A stretch of 10,000 bases of DNA, from the NCBI GenBank assembly GCA_020216785.1, contig JAIWNO010000125.1, positions 1 through 10,000 of the forward strand, in the 5' to 3' direction. Of this stretch, positions 1-6,003 are shown piece by piece (the first letter of the stretch is position 1; the number at the start of each line of letters is the position of its first letter). Position numbers and translations under genes: made by a program. The stretch comes from Desulfomonile sp. (lineage in GTDB: Bacteria > Desulfobacterota > Desulfomonilia > Desulfomonilales > Desulfomonilaceae). Under the pieces are notes generated by a model that saw only the letters and a list, made by a program, of their open reading frames with translations, did not search any database and had not been told where the DNA came from.

Positions 1-146
1 TTCATGCGGATTCGCTTTCAAGCAATCAGGATCGGATGCGGCATTTCCTCAGCTGCATACGGCACCGACAGCGTCATGTGCGCCGTCAGGACGCTCCAAG
101 TGTTCCGTTTCAGAAAAGCGGGAGCGTGTTCCGGACTGCATTGGGG

Positions 147-159
147 GACAGGCATCTTG
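147..159. repeat. Copy 1 of 13-base dispersed motif GACAGGCATCTTG
   Basis: GACAGGCATCTTG at 147-159 is identical to 2532-2544. A shorter GACAGGCA copy lies at 2562-2569. All three are in non-coding DNA flanking the ccsA–hemA pair. The motif resembles one half of a palindromic repeat (the second copy is followed by GTCTGTC), consistent with a dispersed REP-like family. Its function is unknown. Confidence 0.5.
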
Positions 160-230
160 CTGGTCACTCCTCTTGGATAGGTAAGGTGCCGATCCCTCCA
201 ATCAGTATACTCTTGACCGTCTTCTCGTTG

Positions 231-260
231 TCTCAATCGCGCTCTCTGGCGCACTTGAGA
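231..260 (-). terminator. Imperfect stem-loop downstream of hemA, possible terminator
   Basis: TCTCAA (231-236) pairs with TTGAGA (255-260), and inside it GCGC (239-242) pairs with GCGC (249-252) around a 6-base loop, with a two-base mismatch on each side. It lies 23 bp past the hemA stop, where a terminator would be expected. It has no following U-tract on the minus strand, so a standard intrinsic terminator is not established. Confidence 0.3.
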
Positions 261-283
261 GATGATTCACTTTGTCTTCAGTT

Positions 284-1582
284 TTAAAGCTCTTCACCTT
301 CATTCTGATTATCGGCGGCGCCGTTCAATCTGAAGATCCTCTGGACCGCGTCGAGGTACAAGTTCTGCTTTCCGTGGGCCCCGGTTCTCTTCAGGAAGAC
401 GATCGGGTCATGCGCGATCTTGTTAATAATCTGCCGAGTGACGGATTCCAGGGCCTCCCGCTGGGCGGGATCGAGATCCGCGAACTTCCCGTTGAGCCGA
501 GCCAGCTCGGTCGCCCGGATATGTTCGAGCTTTTCTTTCAGCGCCACGATGGTGGGAGCCGCATCAAGCGTCTTGGTCCAATGCATGAACTTCTCGGTTT
601 CTTCAGACACGATCCGCTCCCCCGAAAGCGCCTCTTTACGGCGCTCACCAATGTTCTCCGCGACTACCGCCTGCAAGTCATCAATATTATAAAGATATAC
701 TCCGTCAATCTCGTTGGCGTCCGGCTCGACGTCACGAGGAATCGCGATATCGATGAGAAAGATTGGACAATGCCGCCGCGCGCGCATGACACGCTTCATC
801 ATGGCCTTCCCAATAATGGGATCGCAACTGCCCGTAGAGGTAATCACCACATCCGTCTGGACGAGCCGCTGTTCCAGTTGTTCCATCCGAATAGGCAAGC
901 CCTGCAGCTCCTCTGCGAGAATGCACGCGTTCTCGTACGTCCGATTGACCACAACAATGGGGCGATCTACCTGGTTATTCAGATGCCGGGCCGCAAGTTC
1001 GGCCATCTCGCCCGCCCCCACCAAGAGAATGCTCTTGTCACGGAGTTCACCGAGGATTTTGCGTGCGAGTTCCACGGCGACATACGCCACCGAGACCGCA
1101 GCGCTGCCGACGCCGGTTTCGGTCCGAACCCTCTTGGCAGTGAAAAACGCGCGGTGCATGAGCCTGTTCAAGATGGGACCCGTTGTGCGGGCCTTCGTTG
1201 CACGGCGGTAGCCTTCTTTAACCTGTCCTAGGATCTGCGGTTCGCCAAGCACCATCGAATCCAGGCTCGCGGCCACCCGGAAGACGTGCCGGACCGCGTC
1301 AGCCCCGTGTCGGACGTAAAGATAACTGCGGAACACGCTCGGGTCCTGTCCGTGAATCTCGCCAATGGTGCGGATCAGTCGTTCCCGGCTCTCCTCCACA
1401 TCCTTTGTGGTAACCACGATCTCGGCCCTATTACAGGTCGACAGGACGATCGCCTCCTCAACCCCTTCTACGTCGCCGATCATGCGGGCGACCGCGCCGT
1501 CGTGGTCTCCGGGGAACGTAATCCGCTCCCGAATCTCCACCGGAGCTGTGCTGTGATTCAGGCCGATGACCATGATTTCCAT
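284..1582 (-). CDS. hemA: Glutamyl-tRNA reductase HemA
   Basis: This 432-residue protein reduces glutamyl-tRNA(Glu) to glutamate-1-semialdehyde with NADPH, the committed step of C5-pathway tetrapyrrole synthesis in the cytoplasm. The N-terminus MEIMVIGLNHSTAPVEIRER is the family signature. Cys50 in STCNR is the expected thioester-forming nucleophile. The block HVFRVAASLDSMVLGEPQIL (99-118, including His99) belongs to the catalytic domain. A Rossmann motif GAGEMAE (189-195) marks the NADPH domain, and the C-terminal part fits the helical dimerisation domain. Length is normal. The reading frame stays open upstream, but that extension runs through the ccsA coding region, so ATG at 1582 is chosen; ATG at 1573 is an alternative. 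The stop of ccsA lies 2 bp upstream and the Shine-Dalgarno is weak, so translational coupling to ccsA is likely. Confidence 0.97.
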   Translation of the reverse strand: MEIMVIGLNHSTAPVEIRERITFPGDHDGAVARMIGDVEGVEEAIVLSTCNRAEIVVTTKDVEESRERLIRTIGEIHGQDPSVFRSYLYVRHGADAVRHVFRVAASLDSMVLGEPQILGQVKEGYRRATKARTTGPILNRLMHRAFFTAKRVRTETGVGSAAVSVAYVAVELARKILGELRDKSILLVGAGEMAELAARHLNNQVDRPIVVVNRTYENACILAEELQGLPIRMEQLEQRLVQTDVVITSTGSCDPIIGKAMMKRVMRARRHCPIFLIDIAIPRDVEPDANEIDGVYLYNIDDLQAVVAENIGERRKEALSGERIVSEETEKFMHWTKTLDAAPTIVALKEKLEHIRATELARLNGKFADLDPAQREALESVTRQIINKIAHDPIVFLKRTGAHGKQNLYLDAVQRIFRLNGAADNQNEGEEL

Positions 1583-1584
1583 GT

Positions 1585-2436
1585 CTACAATCCCGACGGC
1601 GGCATGAAGCGGTTCGCTCCCTGGAAAGCGTGGTGACCGCCCAACAAAGCATTCACGCCGACAAATGAGAACATCACGAGCCCGAACCCGATAATCGCCA
1701 AAACGGCGGCCCGCTTGCCGCGCCAACCAAGGACCATGCGCTGATGAATCATCCCCGCGTAGACGAACCAGGTAATAAGCGTCCATGTCTCCTTGGGGTC
1801 CCACGTCCAATACGAGCCCCAAACGCTCGAAGCCCAAAACGCTCCTGTGATGATCCCAAGCGTCAGCAGAAAGAAACCGAACGGCAAACCATGCCGATTG
1901 ATCGTATCCAGTGTTGCCAGCGACGGCAACAGCCGATGGAGGCGACCAAGTCTTTTGGTTTTGATGAGCCGCTCCTGAAACAAATACATGAGCCCGCCGA
2001 TCGCCATGAATGCGAACACCCCGTTACCCGCCAGCGCAAGCGTCACATGAACCGGCAACCACGTACTCCGCAAAACCGGAATAAGCGGCTCTGTTACCTG
2101 ATACACCAGAGTCCACCCGAATATCATCAGCACCGACGCCATTGGCGTCACGATCGAACCGAAGATTGGACTCGGGTCGTGATACCGGACGAGAAGGAAG
2201 ATCCCCACAAGCAACCACGCAAATGCCGACAACGCATCGAAAGAAGTCGCGAGTGGGAAAAAACCGGAAAAAATGGCGCGATGCATGATTGAAAGCGTAT
2301 GCGCAACAAAACCCATCACGGCACACCAGAAGCCGACTGATGCGCGACTCTCCGATGAGATCAGCAGGAACACCAGATAGCCGGCAGATGCTCCCAGATA
2401 CAGCGCCAACGCTATTTTGAAAAAGACGAGATCCAC
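1585..2436 (-). CDS. ccsA: Cytochrome c assembly protein, CcsA/HemX family
   Basis: This 283-residue polytopic inner-membrane protein has about eight predicted hydrophobic segments. The tryptophan-rich haem-handling motif WGSYWTWDPKETW (206-218) is the CcsA/CcmC/CcmF signature. Candidate haem-ligand histidines are His46, His130, His231 and the HH pair 268-269 in a VNALLGGHH tail that resembles the usual GLHSYG ending. CcsA (ResC) works with ResB/Ccs1 in system II cytochrome c maturation; short homologues next to hemA are often named HemX. No ccs1/resB gene is visible. The start is uncertain: GTG at 2436 gives a family-like N-terminus (VDLVFFKIAL) with GAGGA just upstream but closely spaced, while TTG at 2469 would add 11 residues with no good Shine-Dalgarno. 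It ends 2 bp before hemA. Confidence 0.9.
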   Translation of the reverse strand: MDLVFFKIALALYLGASAGYLVFLLISSESRASVGFWCAVMGFVAHTLSIMHRAIFSGFFPLATSFDALSAFAWLLVGIFLLVRYHDPSPIFGSIVTPMASVLMIFGWTLVYQVTEPLIPVLRSTWLPVHVTLALAGNGVFAFMAIGGLMYLFQERLIKTKRLGRLHRLLPSLATLDTINRHGLPFGFFLLTLGIITGAFWASSVWGSYWTWDPKETWTLITWFVYAGMIHQRMVLGWRGKRAAVLAIIGFGLVMFSFVGVNALLGGHHAFQGANRFMPPSGL

Positions 2437-2531
2437 ACTTCCTCGGTTACCTAGCGGTACGATCAGCAATTACGGGCAAGACGCCCTCGACCGAAAGCAA
2501 CGAGAACGGACTTGGAGCTGTCAGTTGGTAA

Positions 2532-2569
2532 GACAGGCATCTTGTCTGTCCAAGGGCGAATGACAGGCA
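2532..2569. repeat. Tandem copies of the GACAGGCA dispersed motif
   Basis: GACAGGCATCTTG (2532-2544) is followed by TCTGTC, giving a small imperfect palindrome (GACAG at 2532-2536 against CTGTC at 2546-2550). A shortened copy GACAGGCA starts at 2562. The 13-mer is identical to 147-159. This looks like a degenerate dispersed repeat rather than a gene. Confidence 0.45.
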
Positions 2570-2694
2570 ATATGCGCGCCCCGCCAATGCAGACCGCAAC
2601 ACGCCGCCGTACTCGTGAAATGAAATATCTAGTACACCGTTTCCTGAATTCCGTCACCTTCTAATGACGCATCCATCGGTAACAGACAGCGTCT

Positions 2695-2774
2695 CGTCAT
2701 TCCCGCGCAACCGGGAATCCAGGACTTACAAGGCTTCGGCAATCTCCCTGGCGCCCGCTTTCGCAAGGATGACG
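2695..2774. repeat. About 80-bp inverted-repeat element, dRS3/REP-like
   Basis: The ends are inverted: CGTCAT at 2695-2700 and ATGACG at 2769-2774, and the two arms of about 25 bp align imperfectly. Within the left arm, ATTCCC (2699-2704) and GGGAAT (2713-2718) flank eight bases, the ATTCCC-N8-GGGAAT pattern known from neisserial dRS3-type repeats and from CGTCATTCCCGCG repeats in many other bacteria. This is consistent with a small non-autonomous palindromic element inserted between sirC and ccsA. No transposase is present. Confidence 0.6.
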
Positions 2775-2826
2775 GATTGGAAATATCGGCAACAGAATAC
2801 GTCATCGTATTAAGAAAATCGTTTAG

Positions 2827-3516
2827 TTAGTCTGTCTGTTCCTGGAATACCTCCTCCAAGAGGCTTCCCACCTCGATCTCCGAGGGCACGACCGCTGCGA
2901 GTATCTCCTTTGCTTTCGCCCGGTCGTGAATCCTCAATGCCTGCAACAGGTCCGAATCCACCAGGTCGAAGAATACGCGTTTGTTGCCATCAGAGGAGCC
3001 TTGGCCGGCCAGAACTTCACGTCTCACAGCCGCCAAGAGCCGCGTCATAACCGCGTACTCGAGACCGAACTCCGATTCGAGCCGCTCCCTGATCCGACGT
3101 GCAAGCGCAGGCGACGCTCCACCGGTGCTGACCGCTATAGTCAAGTCCCCGCGAGTCACCACCGCTGGAACGGTGAAGGTGCAGAATTCCGGATCATCTG
3201 CAATATTGCATGGGATGCCCCGCTTGACGGCGGCTCTGTAGATCTGTTCATTTACTTCGCGCTGGTCTGTGGTACCAAAAACCAGCACCGGGTCCTGAAT
3301 ACGGTCAAGAGCGGCTTCCTCAAAGCGACGGCCGATCCACTGTATGGCGTCCCTTGCGGTGAGGAATTGGAGTTCCGGCTCGATTTCGGGCGAGATCACC
3401 GTCACACAGGCGCCGCATTCCAGCAGGCTCCGGACCTTACGCACCGCGACACGCCCGCCGCCGACAATCACCACTCGGCGTCCCTGCACATTCATCATCA
3501 TGGGATAAAGCTTCAC
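2827..3516 (-). CDS. sirC: Precorrin-2 dehydrogenase / sirohydrochlorin ferrochelatase-type protein
   Basis: This 229-residue SirC/Met8p-family protein should oxidise precorrin-2 to sirohydrochlorin with NAD+, feeding sirohaem, cobalamin or the sirohaem-dependent haem routes. A Rossmann NAD motif (VVIVGGGRVAVRKV, 15-28) is followed by the family block NIADDPEFCTF (104-114), whose aspartates include the candidate catalytic residue, then STGGASPALARRIRE (130-144). It corresponds to the N-terminal half of E. coli CysG; the SAM-dependent methyltransferase half is absent, so a separate cobA-type gene is expected elsewhere. The start is GTG at 3516, giving the family-like N-terminus VKLYPMMMNVQGRR with AGG 8 bases upstream. 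A longer in-frame TTG start at 3582 is rejected because that TTG is part of the -35 hexamer of the gene's promoter. Confidence 0.92.
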   Translation of the reverse strand: MKLYPMMMNVQGRRVVIVGGGRVAVRKVRSLLECGACVTVISPEIEPELQFLTARDAIQWIGRRFEEAALDRIQDPVLVFGTTDQREVNEQIYRAAVKRGIPCNIADDPEFCTFTVPAVVTRGDLTIAVSTGGASPALARRIRERLESEFGLEYAVMTRLLAAVRREVLAGQGSSDGNKRVFFDLVDSDLLQALRIHDRAKAKEILAAVVPSEIEVGSLLEEVFQEQTD

Positions 3517-3553
3517 GCGAGAAACCTGATCATGTCCTGTCAGAAAGTAATTT

Positions 3554-3582
3554 ATATTACCGAAGGAACGCTTTAGGGTCAA
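3554..3582 (-). promoter_or_regulatory. Sigma-70-type promoter of sirC
   Basis: On the minus strand TTGACC (3582-3577) is followed after exactly 17 bp by TAATAT (3559-3554). Both hexamers match consensus at five of six positions. Transcription would start near 3547, leaving a leader of about 30 nt before the GTG at 3516. This supports the short sirC start. Confidence 0.75.
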
Positions 3583-3594
3583 CCGCGACCAAAC

Positions 3595-3611
3595 TTGACA
3601 ATATTTGTCAA
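3595..3611. promoter_or_regulatory. 17-bp palindromic operator candidate between divergent promoters
   Basis: TTGACAATATTTGTCAA is a dyad with six-base arms (TTGACA/TGTCAA) around ATATT. It lies 13 bp upstream of the sirC -35 box and 8 bp upstream of the plus-strand -35 box, a good position for a dimeric regulator controlling one or both promoters. The half-site spacing (TTGAC-N7-GTCAA) does not fit the FNR/CRP-type TTGAT-N4-ATCAA. The regulator is unknown. Confidence 0.5.
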
Positions 3612-3619
3612 CAAGTGCC

Positions 3620-3649
3620 TTGACCTACGGAAGAAGCGCCACATTATAG
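3620..3649 (+). promoter_or_regulatory. Predicted promoter of the small exported protein gene
   Basis: TTGACC (3620-3625) and TTATAG (3644-3649) are separated by 18 bp on the plus strand. Transcription would start near 3656, giving a 5' leader of about 180 nt before the ATG at 3836. It is arranged divergently to the sirC promoter with the palindrome 3595-3611 between them. Confidence 0.5.
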
Positions 3650-3655
3650 GGGAGA

Positions 3656-3835
3656 GGCGTAAGATACCTGAAGGGCTCGATGTTAAATCGAGATAAGTGT
3701 GATGAGGGCGTGAGGAGATAAGACTTGTGATAGAATTATGCTTCCCCCCGAAATCCGGGGAGATTGAATCCTCAACTTCCTCGCATCGCCGTCCCGCAAC
3801 CAGGTGGTTGTGAGTAACGAAAGGAAGGTTTTACG
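3656..3835 (+). promoter_or_regulatory. Structured 5' leader of the small exported protein gene
   Basis: About 180 nt separate the predicted transcription start from the ATG. Three short hairpins can be read directly: CTCGAT/ATCGAG (3676-3692, 5-base loop), CCCCG/CGGGG (3746-3760, 5-base loop) and CAACCA/TGGTTG (3797-3810). The last lies about 10 bases before the Shine-Dalgarno AAGGAAGG (3821-3828), so it could influence ribosome access. It matches no riboswitch class that I recognise, and no open frame is evident in it. Confidence 0.35.
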
Positions 3836-4159
3836 ATGAAGACAATGATCGTTCTCTTAACACTCTTGACTTTTGCAGCAACGGTCGGAGTGGCATCTGC
3901 GGACAGATCGTACGCGACTGATACTCAACAGGCTTGGAAGCACGAAATGGCCGCCCAGGTCAAAGCGAAGAAGGAATTCGATGCCATCGCTGCCGAGGCA
4001 TCTAAAGGCATGCCGCGGGTAGCCTTGCCCGATGTGACCTTCTATGGGACGGGCCCCGGCTGGGGCACCGCAGCGGCTGCGGGTCGTGGGGCCGGCGCGC
4101 CCAGGACTACCGGGCCCACAGGAGTGAGAGTTTGGGGCTATTGCCCCGGTTACTACTAG
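3836..4159 (+). CDS. Small exported protein of unknown function, Gly/Ala-rich tail
   Basis: I do not recognise a family for this 107-residue protein. It has a clear Sec signal peptide: MKT, a hydrophobic stretch of about 15 residues and a likely cleavage after VASA (residue 22). The mature part starts with a charged, probably helical segment (about 23-58, rich in Lys, Glu and Ala). It then switches to a Gly/Ala/Pro-rich stretch (about 71-97) and ends in the aromatic sequence VWGYCPGYY with a single cysteine. The ATG at 3836 is preceded by AAGGAAGG at 7-bp spacing, a strong ribosome-binding site. It stands alone on the plus strand, with its own predicted promoter and a long structured leader, divergent from sirC. 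It is likely periplasmic or surface-associated. Confidence 0.75.
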   Translation: MKTMIVLLTLLTFAATVGVASADRSYATDTQQAWKHEMAAQVKAKKEFDAIAAEASKGMPRVALPDVTFYGTGPGWGTAAAAGRGAGAPRTTGPTGVRVWGYCPGYY

Positions 4160-4365
4160 TGGTTCGGTTCGTAAAGTATTTTGCCGCCCTACCTTGGGAG
4201 GAAAAGGCGCTAACCAACGGGATATGCCGCGTAGGGGCGGGTCTGAGACCGGCCCCTACGCCTGGATGTCACCGGCAATAACTCCCCTGTCCTCTTGCAC
4301 GGATTTGGCGGATGCAAACAAATTGGTTGTTGAAGGACCCTGAGCAGTAGTCTGACGACTTTGGT
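4160..4365. other. Convergent intergenic region
   Basis: This lies between the ends of two convergent genes. It contains the 33-bp palindrome at 4229-4261 and no gene. No classical intrinsic terminator (GC stem plus T-run) is seen for either neighbour, although the palindrome could serve both. Confidence 0.5.
4229..4261. repeat. 33-bp near-perfect palindrome (dispersed-repeat or bidirectional terminator candidate)
   Basis: The sequence reads GCGTAGGGGC-G-GGTCT-G-AGACC-G-GCCCCTACGC. The dyad is centred on 4245, with a single G:G mismatch (4239/4251). Both strands would form a very stable stem with almost no loop. It lacks a T-run. GTAGGGGC...GCCCCTAC palindromes are common as dispersed intergenic repeats in many bacteria, from general knowledge; a second copy does not occur in this window. 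Confidence 0.65.
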
Positions 4366-5895
4366 CTAGATCTTGAATAAGCCTGTGTCCAACAGGGTGC
4401 CGAACATGTCTTCGGCTTTTGCGAAGCCCTTAAATTCCTTACTGTATTCCTCCTCCGTCTTGAAGCCCACTTCAACGAACTTGTTGATATTGATGAAAAA
4501 CGCGTACTGGATCGTCGGAGACTTCTCGCCCGCGGAATCGCGGTTCTTGTCCACATGCAGGTTGACTATGTCGATCTGAGGCAGGTCGGGAACGTCCGCG
4601 CTCTTCCCTTTCATGCTGAGGCGCTCCGCGAGGTTCTTGGTGGCTACCCAGTCTTTCGACAATATCATTGCCACATCCAGGTCGTATTCGAGATCGCCGC
4701 CACCCACACAGTTGTGCATCGTGGGCCGGGCGAAGAAGGTCGTCGCGAATTCATCGTACGTGGGCGGTTTCTCGTCGAGTTTACATCCTTCCTTGTCGAG
4801 GGCGGATATAGCGAAGACAGGACAGTTCAACTCCAGGCTTAGGTCAGCCAATTGTGCGGAAACTTCGTTCACTTGGCCTCGGATATCCTCGTACTGCTTT
4901 TCGAGAGGGATCTTCTGGAGGTAGTCAAAGAAGAGAGCAATGTTGTCGGTGCGGAATTCGTGCATGATGTTGTACGCTTGGGCCTTGATTCTTTGGAGGG
5001 TATCTTTGCGGCCCGACTCGATGATGTAGAGGTACGAGCTGTACGACTTGGAGCGCTCGATTACTTTCCGCACCAGCGCGTGCCGCTGGGCTTCTTCCGG
5101 GCTGACTTCCGTAAGGAGTTTTACTGGATTGATGTAACATTCCCGGCCCAGGAGTCTGGCCGCCAGCGTCCGCCGAGTCTGTTCCCAGGTAAAAAAAAGC
5201 ACCGGAAAGCTGTTGCGCTCTGCCAGTCGTGACGCCAGGTCCAAGGCGAAGGTGGTCTTGCCGCGGCGCGGCGGCCCCGCAAGTCCGTAGTAAAACCCTT
5301 TTCTGATACCTGAGAGCACATGCTCCAGCCGTTCGAACGGCTGAACCGAGAACCCGAGAAGGCGCTTCTCGCCTCCCCGTTTTTCGTTGGTCATCGTGCG
5401 GATTTCTTCGATGGTCTCCTTGACGGGATAAATACGTTTGCTGGCTTTCTGCTTCTGAAGTTCGATAAGACTCTGGATAATACGCGAGGTGAACCCGAAG
5501 AAGTCTTCATCCTTGTATTGCCCCTTCCCAAGCGCGTAGCTCGCCATCACCTGAGAAAGCTTCAACATCCGATCGCGCAGACTGCGTTCCCGGAGAATCT
5601 CGACGTATGCTATTACCTGATCGGCTTCGGGAATTTCCTGCTGTCTCGCAATGCCGAGCGCCTGGCCCAATTCCGGGTTGAAACGGCCGTTTCCCTGCAG
5701 GAAGCTCTCGATGGTTATCCAGTCGATGATCTGGTCCGAGATCTGGCTCATCTCCAGAACAGTCCTGAAGAGCACGCGAAGATTCGGGTCCTTGAACATC
5801 TCCGCGCCTAAACCGTCCCCGACAACGCGGGTCAGGAGGTAACGGTCGCTCACCAGTGCGGCGAGCACTTTTCCTTCGATTTCTGCTGACATCAT
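4366..5895 (-). CDS. Divergent DnaB-like helicase (RecA-fold ATPase)
   Basis: This 509-residue protein has the DnaB layout. A helical N-terminal domain (about 5-115, beginning IEGKVLAALVSD) is followed by a linker and a RecA-type domain (about 180-475). Walker A is GPPRRGKTT (207-215, Lys213), unlike the usual GRPSMGKT. The catalytic glutamate fits Glu238 in FFTWEQT, Walker B is IALFFDYLQ (319-327, Asp324), and DKNR (449-452) resembles the DnaB arginine-finger region. The usual QLNR-type sensor is replaced by ALDKEG (365-370). The extra C-terminal segment and the sequence drift suggest a paralogue rather than the housekeeping replicative helicase. It could be a phage/plasmid-derived helicase or a DnaB-like ATPase of unknown role. 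ATG at 5895 (or 5892) is used; the in-frame TTG at 5997 is part of a -35 box. Upstream GGGGG serves as Shine-Dalgarno. Confidence 0.8.
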   Translation of the reverse strand: MMSAEIEGKVLAALVSDRYLLTRVVGDGLGAEMFKDPNLRVLFRTVLEMSQISDQIIDWITIESFLQGNGRFNPELGQALGIARQQEIPEADQVIAYVEILRERSLRDRMLKLSQVMASYALGKGQYKDEDFFGFTSRIIQSLIELQKQKASKRIYPVKETIEEIRTMTNEKRGGEKRLLGFSVQPFERLEHVLSGIRKGFYYGLAGPPRRGKTTFALDLASRLAERNSFPVLFFTWEQTRRTLAARLLGRECYINPVKLLTEVSPEEAQRHALVRKVIERSKSYSSYLYIIESGRKDTLQRIKAQAYNIMHEFRTDNIALFFDYLQKIPLEKQYEDIRGQVNEVSAQLADLSLELNCPVFAISALDKEGCKLDEKPPTYDEFATTFFARPTMHNCVGGGDLEYDLDVAMILSKDWVATKNLAERLSMKGKSADVPDLPQIDIVNLHVDKNRDSAGEKSPTIQYAFFININKFVEVGFKTEEEYSKEFKGFAKAEDMFGTLLDTGLFKI

Positions 5896-5968
5896 TCCCC
5901 CGCGATGGCGGTCTCGAACAGTCGTATGCTCACAAAAAGAGCCAAGTTCGTGATAACGTGCTGATAAC

Positions 5969-5997
5969 AGAGTAACATTCGGGCAGAGTCCTGTCAA
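5969..5997 (-). promoter_or_regulatory. Possible promoter of the DnaB-like gene
   Basis: A perfect -35 hexamer TTGACA (5997-5992, minus strand) is followed after 17 bp by TACTCT (5974-5969), a weak -10. It begins 7 bp past the stop of the upstream gene. It would give a leader of about 65-70 nt before the ATG at 5895, so the helicase gene may be transcribed separately from its neighbour. Confidence 0.4.
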
Positions 5998-6003
5998 GGA
6001 ATC

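Larger units (their letters stand above)
1..283. other. Non-coding region downstream of hemA
   Basis: I see no convincing gene here; open frames on both strands lack family resemblance and good ribosome-binding sites. It holds an imperfect stem at 231-260 and one copy of a 13-base motif at 147-159 that recurs at 2532-2544. In related clusters hemA is usually followed by hemC. A minus-strand ATG lies at positions 5-3, but it has no clear Shine-Dalgarno and too little of the frame is visible to call a gene. Confidence 0.5.
2470..2826. other. Repeat-bearing gap between sirC and ccsA
   Basis: No gene is supported here. The segment contains a second copy of the 13-base motif (2532-2544), a shortened copy (2562-2569) and an inverted-repeat element at 2695-2774. 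I find no convincing promoter for ccsA on the minus strand, so ccsA–hemA may be transcribed from the sirC promoter or from a weak promoter I cannot identify. Confidence 0.5.

Noticed and set aside
18..254. Possible small minus-strand gene downstream of hemA
   Set aside because: The frame runs through the stem at 231-260 and the dispersed repeat at 147-159; no homology is apparent and there is no good ribosome-binding site.
272..1231. Long plus-strand open frame (319 codons) over hemA
   Set aside because: It is antisense to hemA, which has full family motifs; the plus-strand translation has no recognisable domain and no ribosome-binding site.
2463..2657. Possible small minus-strand gene upstream of ccsA
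   Set aside because: The frame runs through the repeat copies at 2532-2569; part of its similarity to the frame at 18-254 comes only from the shared 13-base repeat.
2926..3576. Plus-strand open frame of 216 codons over sirC
   Set aside because: It is a shadow of sirC, whose NAD-binding and active-site motifs are clear on the minus strand.
3595..3600. TTGACA on the plus strand as an alternative -35 box
   Set aside because: No acceptable -10 lies 16-18 bp downstream; the hexamer is better explained as one arm of the palindrome 3595-3611.
3741..3810. Known riboswitch (for example c-di-GMP type) in the leader of the gene at 3836
   Set aside because: The short hairpins do not show the conserved loop sequences of any riboswitch class I know.
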